From Marinobacter alexandrii (GTDB taxonomy: Bacteria > Bacteroidota > Bacteroidia > Cytophagales > Cyclobacteriaceae), in NCBI GenBank assembly GCA_039984955.1, contig JBDWTN010000003.1:28550-92549 (forward strand): DNA of 64,000 nt, read 5' to 3'. The notes beneath the pieces are model-generated. The model did not search any database. It saw only the letters and a list, made by a program, of their open reading frames with translations, and was not told the origin of the DNA. Shown one piece after another: positions 9,178-18,300 of the stretch (positions are counted from its first letter, which is position 1; the number at the start of each line of letters is the position of its first letter). Both the position numbers and the translations under genes were made by a program.

Positions 9178-12111
9178 TTGAGAAAATTTCTATTTCTACT
9201 GCTTGTGGGTCTTATACAGACTATATGGGCTCAAAATTCCATTGATAGTAAGCAATTTTCTGAGCTATCGGCATTTGAGGAATTTCAAGCTCGAAAGTAT
9301 CAAAGCGTAATAAGTGAGTTTAATGATAACTCAGAGAAATCATCTGACGAAGAAATCTTATTGCTACTTAGTCAACTAAAGACTGGAAATGGTTCTACAA
9401 GATCAATCGAAAACTGGCTTGAAAAAAATCCAAAACACCCGATTAAGCCATTAGCTTATTTTCATTTGGGAGAATACTATTTTTATCAAAAGGATACAAG
9501 TAACAGTAAAAAGAATCTTATCAAGGTAAATGGACAAGATCTTACTACGAGAGATCGTGCCTCATATGGATTTGTGTACGGAGTATTGCAGTTAGATGAG
9601 GCTAATTATAAAAACGCGAAAAACTTATTTCAGTTTGCACGAAAACATCAATTTGAATCATTAGCACGGCTCAACTATTATGAAGCTTATGCAGACTACC
9701 ATCTAGGCAATGAGGAAGCTGCCTTAAATGGGTTTGAAAAGTCTAAAGATTCCTATGAGTTTGGCTCCTCATCCAAGTTTTTTATAGCTAAGATTCTATT
9801 GGAAAAGGACCAAATAGATGAAGTCATAGCTCTTGCTCAATCAGAACTATCCGATGAACAATCCATTACGAACTCGGCACTTCATCAACTTGTAGGAGAA
9901 GCATACGCACAAAAGAAGGATGAAGCTAAAGCTGATGCCTACTTTGAGCGGGCCATTGAGCTTCATCCAAGCAAGCCTTCGGCAGCATTGTATTATCAAG
10001 CTGGTGTAGCCAAATTTAAAATAGGAAATGAAGATAAAGCAATAGAATTCCTCACAAATGCTGGACTACAAGGAGGTGAATACGCGCAGCTAAGTGCTTT
10101 TCAGCTTGGAAGACTATATCTGAAGAAAAAAGAACTTGAAAACTCGCTGGCAGCCTACATTGAAGCTTCAGCTTCAGAAAATGACATTATAAAAGAAGAG
10201 TCTTATTTCTATGCCGCTACTATTAATGCTGAACTTGGCCTCTTTACAGAAGCCATCAATTATGCTGATGATTACTTGAAACTTTTCAAGGAAGGACGCA
10301 GAGAGCAAATCCAAAACTTGATAGCACAATCCTATCTTCGAACATCTAATTTTGATTTAGCTATAGCACATCTTAATCAAGTAGGAATTTCGAACCAAAC
10401 CCAGAAAGAAGTATATCAAAAAGTCACCTATCAAAAAGCAACGCTATCATTCAACGATGGTCAATTTGCAGAGGCCGATATGTGGTTCAAAGAAAGCCTA
10501 AGATTTACCCTTGATCAATCCTTAAAAGACCTATCAAACTACCATCTAGCCGAGATTGCCATGAAAGCCAATGGCTATGATAGAGCCATAAGTTATTACA
10601 ATGCTCAATCTTCCAAAGATGCACTTACAAGATATGGATTAGGTTATGCCTATTTCAATAAAAAGCAATACAAGGACGCCATTCCTCACTTTAAAAGTGC
10701 GAGCGTTTCCTCCACGGATCAAAATATTAAAACAGATGCAAAAGTAAGATTGGCAGACTGTCTCTATGCCACTAAGTCATACGATCAAGCCTTGAGTATA
10801 TATTCACAATTATCAACTTCCAGTGGCTCTGCATATTTAGTTTTTCAAAAAGGAGTTACTCAAAAAAACTTGGGAAAAGATGAAGATGCCTTGCAATCTT
10901 TTAGGAAAATATTCACATCTAATAGATATGGTGCAGAAGCTCGATTCCAAGCAGGAATGATTCGGTTTGAGAATGCAGAATTTAAGGAAGCTGAATCTTA
11001 TTTTAGTCAGGTAATTAAAGATCATGCCAGCTCGTCATTCGTACCTCAATCACTTCTAAATAGAGGAATTTCGAGAAAAAATCTAGGCAATCTAGAGTCG
11101 GCTAAGAACGATTATGAAGCTATTCTTGATAAATATATCGATAATGAAATTGCTTTGAATGCTATTCTGGGAATGCAAGAATTACAGCAAGCTGGTCTCA
11201 AGATTAACAAACTAGACAAATACATTGAGCAGTATAGGCAAACAAACCCTAAAGATGGTAGCCTGGAGCTGGTTGAATTTGAAGCGGCCAAACGTCTATA
11301 TTTTGATTTTGCCTATGATGATGCAAGTGTGGCATTTAAAAAGTATTTGGAAAATTATTCTGCAAGTCAAAATAGAAGGGAGGCTAAGTATTACTTGGCA
11401 GACTCATATTATCGAACAGATAAGTTAGAAGAAGCCAAACCTATTTTTGATGAACTTAAATTCGTTAGAAATTCCTTTACAGGACGAGTGTTAACAAGGC
11501 TTGGAGACGTTAACAAAAGGCAGGAGTTGTTTGAAGAATCAATCGAAGTATACCAATTACTCATTGATTTGAATCTAACACCCAAGGATACTTACAATGC
11601 CAGACAAGGGTTAATGCAAGTGTTTTTTATTGCGGAACAGTATAGTCAAGCAGTTTCTATGGCTGATGAAATTATAAAAGCTGATTGGAAGCCTTTAAAT
11701 GCCGAAAAAGAAGCTTTGATTTTAAAAGCTAGATCATGGTTTTTGTTGGACAACATGCAATTAGCTAAATCTAACTATAAAGAATTGGCAGAGGGTAATG
11801 ATGTTTATGCAGCGGAAGCAAATTATTATTTAGGACTTATGCTGTTTCAAGAATCTAAGTATAAAGAATCATTGGATTTACTATTTGACCTTAATTCCAA
11901 CTTTGGAAACTATACAGATTGGGTAGATAAATCTTATTTGTTGATTGCAAAAAATTATGTTGAATCGGATGAATTATTTCAAGCAAAAGCTACTTTAAGA
12001 TCAATTATTCAACATTCTGAAAATGAGGATATTAAAAACGAATCAAGAGCTATTCTTGTGCAAATAGAACAAGATAACTCTACAGCAGATTCTTTGATAA
12101 GAAAAGACTAA
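9178..12111 (+). CDS. Large periplasmic/outer-envelope TPR protein
   Basis: Long tetratricopeptide-repeat protein. From the TTG at 9178 it begins MRKFLFLLLVGLIQTIWAQ, a clean signal peptide of about 19 residues, giving 977 residues; the frame is open from TTG 9121, which would add a non-signal extension and overlap holA. The mature part is almost wholly TPR/Sel1-like helical hairpins (repeats such as AYFHLGEYYFYQKDTSNS, ALYYQAGVAKFKIGNEDKA, YYLADSYYRTDKLEEAK) and has no enzymatic motif. It overlaps the following barrel gene by one base (TAATG), so the two are translationally coupled. Role inferred: scaffold for an outer-membrane complex served by the ExbBD/TonB genes downstream. TPR identity is sure; the function is unknown. 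Confidence 0.85.
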   Translation: MRKFLFLLLVGLIQTIWAQNSIDSKQFSELSAFEEFQARKYQSVISEFNDNSEKSSDEEILLLLSQLKTGNGSTRSIENWLEKNPKHPIKPLAYFHLGEYYFYQKDTSNSKKNLIKVNGQDLTTRDRASYGFVYGVLQLDEANYKNAKNLFQFARKHQFESLARLNYYEAYADYHLGNEEAALNGFEKSKDSYEFGSSSKFFIAKILLEKDQIDEVIALAQSELSDEQSITNSALHQLVGEAYAQKKDEAKADAYFERAIELHPSKPSAALYYQAGVAKFKIGNEDKAIEFLTNAGLQGGEYAQLSAFQLGRLYLKKKELENSLAAYIEASASENDIIKEESYFYAATINAELGLFTEAINYADDYLKLFKEGRREQIQNLIAQSYLRTSNFDLAIAHLNQVGISNQTQKEVYQKVTYQKATLSFNDGQFAEADMWFKESLRFTLDQSLKDLSNYHLAEIAMKANGYDRAISYYNAQSSKDALTRYGLGYAYFNKKQYKDAIPHFKSASVSSTDQNIKTDAKVRLADCLYATKSYDQALSIYSQLSTSSGSAYLVFQKGVTQKNLGKDEDALQSFRKIFTSNRYGAEARFQAGMIRFENAEFKEAESYFSQVIKDHASSSFVPQSLLNRGISRKNLGNLESAKNDYEAILDKYIDNEIALNAILGMQELQQAGLKINKLDKYIEQYRQTNPKDGSLELVEFEAAKRLYFDFAYDDASVAFKKYLENYSASQNRREAKYYLADSYYRTDKLEEAKPIFDELKFVRNSFTGRVLTRLGDVNKRQELFEESIEVYQLLIDLNLTPKDTYNARQGLMQVFFIAEQYSQAVSMADEIIKADWKPLNAEKEALILKARSWFLLDNMQLAKSNYKELAEGNDVYAAEANYYLGLMLFQESKYKESLDLLFDLNSNFGNYTDWVDKSYLLIAKNYVESDELFQAKATLRSIIQHSENEDIKNESRAILVQIEQDNSTADSLIRKD

Positions 12112-13766
12112 TGATGAGAGTATTCACTTCAATTTTAATAGTGCTGTGCGTTATCGCATCTCACGCACAAACTGATAGCACAAAGACTGGTGAGATCATT
12201 TCTGGTGAAGTAGTTATTGAAAAGAACAAAGAAATTCTTCTACCTAAAGCAGACAAAATTTTCCTGAGATCAGTTCCCAAATCATTTTTGAACCAACCAT
12301 TGAATCTGACTTTTGACGTCAAAGAGCCTTCATTTGAGTGGCCAGATTATAAGTCTGATGTTCCTTTTCAATCCATCGAAGAGACCTATCCAAAAGCTCA
12401 ATATCAAAATTATATCAAGGCTGGGTATGGAAATTTTAGTTCACCATTACTCGAGGTGGGTTTTTTTAAGATGTTTGGAGATTTTGATACCAAGGCTAGA
12501 CTATTTTATGAAAGCTTCAAGTCTGGACCTGTGAACGGCGATAATAGCGGAAGTTCTGATGGAGGTATTCAATTGTCATCTACATACAAATCAAAAACCA
12601 TTGCTATTACCCCTCTACTTTCGTTTCGCAGTAGAACCTATCGGTTTTATGGAAATTCAGATCGTGTAAATACAGGATTTGATTCAACACGATCACCTAA
12701 GGTTTTACTAAATAACCTGGCATTTTCTATAGGATTAAAAGGAGGAAATGAAGACATTAGTTACTCTATTAAACCACATTTCTCTTTCATAAATGAAGAT
12801 GAATCCGACAGTCCTCTTTTTAATGAAGAATCTACAATAGGTGTTAATGGAATGTTTAATTACGGAATCGATGATTCTTTTACTACCGGCTTTGATCTGG
12901 AAGGACTGAGTAGTTCATATGATGGTGGAATATCATATTCAAGGTCTTTAATCAATGTAAATCCATGGGTGAAATACAAAAAGGATAATTTGTTGATTAA
13001 GGCAGGTTTTATTCTTTCTTCAGGTAAGGTAGCGGATGATTCTAAGACTGGTTTTTATCCAGATGTAAGAGTGGATTATGATCTTTCTGATAAATGGCTT
13101 ATTTATGGAATTTTATCTGGAGGGCAGACATGGAATGGATTACAAGAATTACTAAACGAAAACGAATTTCTGGATGACTCACTAGCGATCTCGCATGTTG
13201 AGTATACCTATAAATTCGGCGGAGGAATTAAAGGAAGTCCAATCAAAAACCTATTGTTTGATGCTAGCTTGATTAGTAGCTCAACCAAGGGACTTCCATT
13301 TTTTGTCCCATCAATTAATGATTCTTCAAGATACAATCTAGCTTACGATACAGAGCCCGTTAATATTATATCGCTTAAATCGAGTGTTTCTTATATGCCA
13401 ACAGCCACCAGTATGTACGGAGCTAGCCTGGAAATAAATGGCTATTCTGTAAAGACGTTGGACCGCCCTTGGAATAGGCCCACGTACATATTTAAAGCAC
13501 ATACAAGTCATAATATCAAGGAAAGAATTATCGTTTCAGCCTACCTAAGTAGCATGGGAGGCATTCGTTCTCCTGCCAATGTAAACTTTGGATATGTCAA
13601 TCTATCTGCGTTTGTTGATGTGGGATTAGGAGCCAAATACCTAATAACTGAGCGTGCATCTGCATTCATTGACGTAAATAATTTGCTTAATAATGAATAC
13701 GAACGATATTTGGGGTACCCGACCCGAGGACTCGCTTTTAAAATTGGTGGTCAGTACCGTTTCTGA
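12111..13766 (+). CDS. Outer-membrane beta-barrel protein (TonB-receptor-like barrel without plug)
   Basis: The protein has 551 residues with a signal peptide (MMRVFTSILIVLCVIASHAQ). After a short linker (about 21-95) the rest is alternating beta strands rich in aromatic and Gly residues. It ends ERASAFIDVNNLLNNEYERY followed by a terminal strand closing in QYRF, the C-terminus typical of TonB-dependent barrels. No carboxypeptidase-like or plug domain is visible, and the length is well below that of a receptor. It is coupled to the TPR gene by a one-base overlap. An uncharacterised porin-like or receptor-derived barrel that works with the TPR protein is the best reading. Confidence 0.82.
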   Translation: MMRVFTSILIVLCVIASHAQTDSTKTGEIISGEVVIEKNKEILLPKADKIFLRSVPKSFLNQPLNLTFDVKEPSFEWPDYKSDVPFQSIEETYPKAQYQNYIKAGYGNFSSPLLEVGFFKMFGDFDTKARLFYESFKSGPVNGDNSGSSDGGIQLSSTYKSKTIAITPLLSFRSRTYRFYGNSDRVNTGFDSTRSPKVLLNNLAFSIGLKGGNEDISYSIKPHFSFINEDESDSPLFNEESTIGVNGMFNYGIDDSFTTGFDLEGLSSSYDGGISYSRSLINVNPWVKYKKDNLLIKAGFILSSGKVADDSKTGFYPDVRVDYDLSDKWLIYGILSGGQTWNGLQELLNENEFLDDSLAISHVEYTYKFGGGIKGSPIKNLLFDASLISSSTKGLPFFVPSINDSSRYNLAYDTEPVNIISLKSSVSYMPTATSMYGASLEINGYSVKTLDRPWNRPTYIFKAHTSHNIKERIIVSAYLSSMGGIRSPANVNFGYVNLSAFVDVGLGAKYLITERASAFIDVNNLLNNEYERYLGYPTRGLAFKIGGQYRF

Positions 13767-13824
13767 TACTAATATTTCCTAGTTATTAATTTTATTTTAT
13801 CTTGGTTCGGTCAAAATATATACT

Positions 13825-15123
13825 ATGGCTACAGACGACAACAAGGATAAGGATCAGCAAGATCAAGATGACTTCTTCGGTGATGATGAAGATTTCGGTT
13901 TACCGGAGTTAGATTACGAAGCATTAGATGATGACTCTGATGATGTAGAGGAAGCAACACCAACACCAACGGCAGAAGAGAAGCCTGCTACAGAAGAACC
14001 TGTGCAAGAAGAGAATGTGGTAGCAGAAGATGATTCCATATTTGAGAGCGAATCAATGGATGATGATATCTCTATGGACGATGACTTTTCCATGGATGAT
14101 GATATGTCTACAGATGATGATATTTCTATGGACGATGATATATCCATGGATGACGATATCTCTATGGATGACGATATCTCTATGGATGACGACATCTCTA
14201 TGGATGATGATTTTTCTATGGATGATGATATCTCCATGGATGATGAAGAAATACCTGAACAAGTTTCAGATGAAGAAATAAAAGCATCACTTGATGAAGA
14301 AAACCTTTCAGAAGGAGATGCTCTTCCTGACGAAGAGGATCTTTCCGATGATACCATGGAAGATTTCTACGAAGAAGAATCATTTGATGACTTTGAAGCT
14401 TCAGAAGCAGATGATGATGGAGAAGAGATACCCGATTCGGTATTTGATAGCGATGTACTAGATGAAGATGAATTTGCTCAGTTTGAAAAAGAACTGATGG
14501 AAACAGAAGAGAGTAATGTGTCTGATGTGCCTGCATACCAGTCTGATAGTGAAGAGCCTACCTCTCAAAGCAAAGGTAAATTTGCCAAAGTAGTAATCAT
14601 AGGTATTTTGATTTTCGCAGCTCTAGGTGCTATTTTCTATGTTATGTCACCATTGGGTGGAGGTGAGGATAAGTCTGTTGCTGAGAAGAAAGTTGAAAAG
14701 CCGGTTGCTAAGAAACCAGTAGAAAAGAAACCTGTAGCGAATGAAGATGAAGAGACAACTACCGAAGAGACAGAATCAACAACAAAACCTGAGAATAATC
14801 AACCTAAAACTACACCAGCACAAAAGCCTGCGGTACAGAAACCAGAACCTGTGGCTGCTAATCCTGGAACCATAAATGCACTTACTAATAGGACGGGTAA
14901 TTACTTTATTGTAATTGGAAGTTTTGTTGATGAAGATATGGCGACTGATTATGCTACTGAGCTATCAAACGTAGGAAGAAGCCCTTCGATAATTCCTCCA
15001 TTTGGCAAGGCGATTACACATAGGGTAGCGATTAGAGGATATGGGTCTTTGACAGAAGCACAAGGTGCAGTTGAGGGATTTAAAGGTGAGTTTGGTGATG
15101 ATATTTGGATATTAAAATACTAA
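13825..15123 (+). CDS. SPOR-domain membrane protein with acidic tandem-repeat cytoplasmic region
   Basis: The protein has 432 residues. Residues 1-250 are extremely acidic and have no signal peptide, so they should be cytoplasmic. They include eleven six-residue units of the type S-M-D-D-D-I/F (residues 77-142). A single membrane helix lies at about 253-273 (VVIIGILIFAALGAIFYVM), then a Lys/Pro/Glu-rich periplasmic linker, then a C-terminal SPOR domain from about 358 (YFIVIGSF to the end). SPOR domains bind denuded septal peptidoglycan, so a cell-division or wall-linked role is expected. It lies 76 bases before exbB and probably shares its operon. SPOR and membrane topology are confident; the function of the acidic repeat is unknown. 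Confidence 0.87.
   Translation: MATDDNKDKDQQDQDDFFGDDEDFGLPELDYEALDDDSDDVEEATPTPTAEEKPATEEPVQEENVVAEDDSIFESESMDDDISMDDDFSMDDDMSTDDDISMDDDISMDDDISMDDDISMDDDISMDDDFSMDDDISMDDEEIPEQVSDEEIKASLDEENLSEGDALPDEEDLSDDTMEDFYEEESFDDFEASEADDDGEEIPDSVFDSDVLDEDEFAQFEKELMETEESNVSDVPAYQSDSEEPTSQSKGKFAKVVIIGILIFAALGAIFYVMSPLGGGEDKSVAEKKVEKPVAKKPVEKKPVANEDEETTTEETESTTKPENNQPKTTPAQKPAVQKPEPVAANPGTINALTNRTGNYFIVIGSFVDEDMATDYATELSNVGRSPSIIPPFGKAITHRVAIRGYGSLTEAQGAVEGFKGEFGDDIWILKY
14053..14250 (+). repeat. 18-bp tandem repeat, 11 units, in the SPOR gene
   Basis: Eleven 18-bp units encode S-M-D-D-D-I with variants F, M and one T, the last unit ending in E-E. Units differ at synonymous sites, except in the middle copies (about 14125-14214) which are nearly identical, as expected from recent unit duplication or gene conversion. 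The length being a multiple of 3 keeps the frame on expansion or loss. Confidence 0.95.
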
Positions 15124-15199
15124 AACACTAATCCTTTAGTTATTACGTTCAGTCTTTTTGGGTGGTGTTCCATCCTTTAACTCATGATAAAAAGAACAT

Positions 15200-15874
15200 A
15201 TGCTTATTAGTGTTATGCAAGATCCTATAGTAGAGGGTTTAGAATCAGAAGAATCAATTTCATTATTAGAACTCCTGACTAATGGAGGATATATGATGAT
15301 TCCCATCCTGTTGCTTTGGATGGTAGCTATCTATATTTTCGTAGAAAGAACAAGGACCTTAGGGGCTGCAGCAAAAACTCCCGAGTCCTTTAAGGATCAA
15401 ATAAGATCATTGGTTATTTCAGGAGATATAGGTGGTGCTCAAGTACTTTGTGGCAAGACTGATACCCCTGTTGCTCGTATGATAGAAAAGGGAATTAGTA
15501 GGATTGGTAATCCACTGAAGAACATTGAAGTTAGTATCGAAAATGTAGGAAAGCTAGAAATCTATCGACTTGAAAAAAACTTGAATTTATTGGCTACTAT
15601 CTCAGGAGCAGCGCCAATGATAGGATTCTTAGGTACCGTTACAGGAATGATTCAAGCCTTTATTGCTATAGCACAAGAAGAAGGTGCTGTAAGCCCAAAA
15701 TTATTGTCTTCGGGTATTTATGAAGCCATGATTACAACAGCAGCTGGTTTGTTTGTTGGCATACTTGCATACTTGGGTTACAATTACCTCGTTTCCAAAG
15801 TAGCGAAAGTGATACATACGATGGAGTTCAATGTGATTGATTTCATTGACCTGTTACAAGAACCAAAGAAATAA
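15200..15874 (+). CDS. exbB: ExbB/TolQ/MotA-family proton channel subunit
   Basis: Inner-membrane subunit of a proton-motive-force-driven motor, 224 residues. The first membrane helix is near 31-50 (MMIPILLLWMVAIYIFVE), followed by a cytoplasmic helical region. Two further helices carry the family core (TISGAAPMIGFLGTVTGMIQAF and MITTAAGLFVGILAYLGY). Family proteins use conserved Thr residues in the last two helices for the proton path; they are present. It is followed after two bases by exbD, then by a TonB-like gene. A second ATG at 15215 is a possible start. Whether it serves TonB receptors or a Tol-type division role cannot be told; the SPOR neighbour leaves both open. Confidence 0.92.
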   Translation: MLISVMQDPIVEGLESEESISLLELLTNGGYMMIPILLLWMVAIYIFVERTRTLGAAAKTPESFKDQIRSLVISGDIGGAQVLCGKTDTPVARMIEKGISRIGNPLKNIEVSIENVGKLEIYRLEKNLNLLATISGAAPMIGFLGTVTGMIQAFIAIAQEEGAVSPKLLSSGIYEAMITTAAGLFVGILAYLGYNYLVSKVAKVIHTMEFNVIDFIDLLQEPKK

Positions 15875-15876
15875 AC

Positions 15877-16266
15877 ATGGATTTGAAGTCAAAACATAAG
15901 GTGAGTGCAAGTTTTAGCATGTCATCAATGACGGATATCATATTCCTTCTATTGATCTTTTTCATGTTGACAGCCTCATTTATTACTCCTTCAGGTTTAC
16001 CGGTGAACCTGCCTTCTTCTAGATCCTCTGAGATAGTGATGCAGAAGGTTAGTGTTACCATTACCAAAAATTTAACCTACTTCGTGAATAACCAGCGAGT
16101 GAATCGTTCTTCGTTAGAATCCGTATTAAGGAGTAATTTGTCAGGGAAAGAAGGCATTGTCGTTTTGCATTGTGATGCAGCTGTTCCTGTAGAAAGGTTA
16201 GTGGAAGTAGCCGGTATTGCTACCGCGTTAAAAGCAAAAGTTTCCATTGCTACAAAACCCGAATGA
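15877..16266 (+). CDS. exbD: ExbD/TolR-family protein
   Basis: The protein has 129 residues with one N-terminal membrane helix (about 19-40) carrying the conserved MTDIIFLLLIFFML segment; the Asp in MTD is the essential proton-relay residue of ExbD/TolR. The periplasmic domain follows (VNLPSSRSSE onward). It starts two bases after exbB, and its stop overlaps the start of the TonB-like gene (ATGATG at 16263-16268). Function with ExbB is firm. Confidence 0.93.
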   Translation: MDLKSKHKVSASFSMSSMTDIIFLLLIFFMLTASFITPSGLPVNLPSSRSSEIVMQKVSVTITKNLTYFVNNQRVNRSSLESVLRSNLSGKEGIVVLHCDAAVPVERLVEVAGIATALKAKVSIATKPE

Positions 16267-17063
16267 TGGAGGAACGTGAAAAGAAAGATGAGCGCAATAG
16301 ACGAGTTGGCTGGCTTACTTCAGTAGGCATCCAACTGGTGTTACTTGTTCTCTTTTATTTTATAGTGGCCTGGAGAGAGCCATTCCCACCCATTCCTGAG
16401 TATGGCATTGAACTAGGTTTTACAACATCTGCGGGAGCTCCCGCCGCATCATCTCCATCACCACAAGCTCCGGAAGTAGAAGACATAGAGGAAGAAGCTA
16501 TCGAGGAAACTTCAGCTGAAACGGAAGAGGTCAGGGAAACTACAGATAACAGCGAAGCTCAAGAACCAGCTGTAGAATCACAAGTAGAAAGCCCTGTAAA
16601 AGTAGAAGAAGTTAAACCTCAAGAAACCAAACCAGCAGAGGAGCAACCAGAGGTTGATTCAAGAGCTGTAATGAAGCCCTCTGATAATGACTCAGAAGAG
16701 ACAACTGAGAATACTTCAGATGGTGAAGAAGAGAATGAATTAGATGAAAGAGCTATCTACGGGAGCCAAGGAACAAATACTGGAGAATCTGAAGGAGCTA
16801 ACCTCGCTCTCTCTGGATGGGTTTGGGATTTTAAGCCCAAACCTGATGATCAATCAGATCAGTCGGGAAAAATTGTTTACAAAATTGTAGTAGACCAAGA
16901 TGGATATTTAGTCAAAATAGAAACCGTAACTTCTACCGTTTCACCTTCTGTGGAGCGTAAGTATCGACAAGCTGTGGAAAAGCTTACATTCAGCAAAACA
17001 GCCGACTATAAAACAGCCAATGTTTCTACTGGAACGATTACTTTCATCATAAAATCCAGATGA
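16263..17063 (+). CDS. TonB-like energy transducer
   Basis: The protein has 266 residues. A short cytoplasmic N-terminus full of charges is followed by a membrane helix at about 17-36 (SVGIQLVLLVLFYFIVAW), a long Glu/Pro/Ser-rich periplasmic spacer (about 55-165) and a C-terminal TonB/TolA-like domain (about 175-266) with GKIVYKIVVDQDGYLVKIE and a final TGTITFIIKSR strand. The start ATG at 16263 overlaps the exbD stop; ATG 16266 is an equally good start. A perfect 14-bp palindrome (16431-16444) lies in the spacer. The architecture fits a TonB or TolA that couples this ExbBD pair to the outer membrane. Confidence 0.85.
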   Translation: MMEEREKKDERNRRVGWLTSVGIQLVLLVLFYFIVAWREPFPPIPEYGIELGFTTSAGAPAASSPSPQAPEVEDIEEEAIEETSAETEEVRETTDNSEAQEPAVESQVESPVKVEEVKPQETKPAEEQPEVDSRAVMKPSDNDSEETTENTSDGEEENELDERAIYGSQGTNTGESEGANLALSGWVWDFKPKPDDQSDQSGKIVYKIVVDQDGYLVKIETVTSTVSPSVERKYRQAVEKLTFSKTADYKTANVSTGTITFIIKSR

Positions 17064-18277
17064 CATACGAAGAAACGCTCGAGTACCTTTTTACTCGACT
17101 TCCAATGTATCAGCGTGATGGAAAAAAAGCTTATAAGAAAGATCTGACGAATACGATTAAGCTTCTTGATGTTCTTGATAACCCTCATTTAAGTTTTAAG
17201 AGTGTCCATATTGCAGGTACAAATGGCAAAGGAACTTCGGCTCATGGAATAGCAGCTATTATGCAAACAGCAGGCTATAAAACAGGGCTTTACACCTCGC
17301 CACATTTAAAGAACTTCACTGAAAGAATTAAAATTGATGGAAGTGAAGTTCCTCAAAACTTCGTAGTTGATTTTGTTGAACGAATAAAACCAGCGGTTGC
17401 AGAAATAGAACCTTCTTTTTTTGAGATAACAGTAGCAATGGCGTTTGACTATTTCAAATACAGTAGTGTTGATATCGCGATCATTGAGACAGGTCTTGGA
17501 GGAAGGTTGGATAGTACCAATGTGATAACACCAGAAGTAAGTTTGATAACCAATATTGGATATGACCACATGGATATGCTTGGTAATACATTGGAGGAAA
17601 TTGCTCGTGAGAAAGCAGGTATTATCAAACCAAATGTACCTGTAATTATAGGGGAAAAGACATCTGAGACTCAGTCAGTTTTTGAAGAGTTTGCTGAAGT
17701 GCGACACACAAATTTGGTTTATGCTGATTCTGCAAATTGGAGAGCTCAATCGTTAGTCCCAGACTACTTAGTAAAGAATGTTCCAGGTATTGAGGCAGTC
17801 ATTGATGAACTGAAGAATCGAGGTTGGAAGATTTCTCAAACTGATATAAATGAAGGATTGAATAACCTTAATTCCTTGACAGGTCTAAAAGGTAGGTTTC
17901 AGATTCTAAGTCAAGAACCATTGGTTATTGCAGACGTAAGTCATAATGCGGAAGGATTGAGTATCCTACTGCAGCAAGTAAAGTCTCTTTGTAAAGGCGC
18001 ATTACACCTGATCATCGGAACTGTGAAGGATAAGGATCTATCTTCTATTTTTCATATTTTCCCCAAAGACTCTAAGAAATATTGGACGCAATCTTCAGTT
18101 CCGAGAGCGCTCCCGGTCGAAGAATTAGCGATTCAAGGAATAATGAATGGTATAGAAGGGGAGTGCTTTAAAAATGTAAACGAAGCGATAACAAGTGCAA
18201 AAGAAAAGGCGCACCCTGATGATATTATCTTAATCACTGGGAGTACTTTCGTTGTTGCTGAGGTTGAATCAATCTGA
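17060..18277 (+). CDS. folC: Folylpolyglutamate synthase / dihydrofolate synthase
   Basis: Adds glutamate to dihydropteroate and folates, 405 residues. The ATP-binding loop is GTNGKGTSAHG near residues 53-63. The Mur-ligase family core includes IETGLGGRLDSTNV, and TNIGYDHMDMLG carries the metal-binding His. The C-terminal domain begins near LKGRFQ with ADVSHNAEG. It overlaps the TonB-like gene by four bases (ATGA), so a cytoplasmic folate gene is transcribed as the tail of an envelope operon. Confidence 0.95.
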   Translation: MTYEETLEYLFTRLPMYQRDGKKAYKKDLTNTIKLLDVLDNPHLSFKSVHIAGTNGKGTSAHGIAAIMQTAGYKTGLYTSPHLKNFTERIKIDGSEVPQNFVVDFVERIKPAVAEIEPSFFEITVAMAFDYFKYSSVDIAIIETGLGGRLDSTNVITPEVSLITNIGYDHMDMLGNTLEEIAREKAGIIKPNVPVIIGEKTSETQSVFEEFAEVRHTNLVYADSANWRAQSLVPDYLVKNVPGIEAVIDELKNRGWKISQTDINEGLNNLNSLTGLKGRFQILSQEPLVIADVSHNAEGLSILLQQVKSLCKGALHLIIGTVKDKDLSSIFHIFPKDSKKYWTQSSVPRALPVEELAIQGIMNGIEGECFKNVNEAITSAKEKAHPDDIILITGSTFVVAEVESI

Positions 18278-18300
18278 TGTTAGATCATTTTTTCGAAGGT

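Noticed and set aside
13914..14357. Antisense frame opposite the acidic repeat
   Set aside because: A Ser-only repeat (SSSIEIS) is the expected shadow of an Asp-rich repeat on the other strand.
16431..16444. Perfect 14-bp palindrome in the TonB-like gene
   Set aside because: It encodes part of the Ala/Gly/Pro spacer, and one such palindrome in coding DNA can occur by chance.
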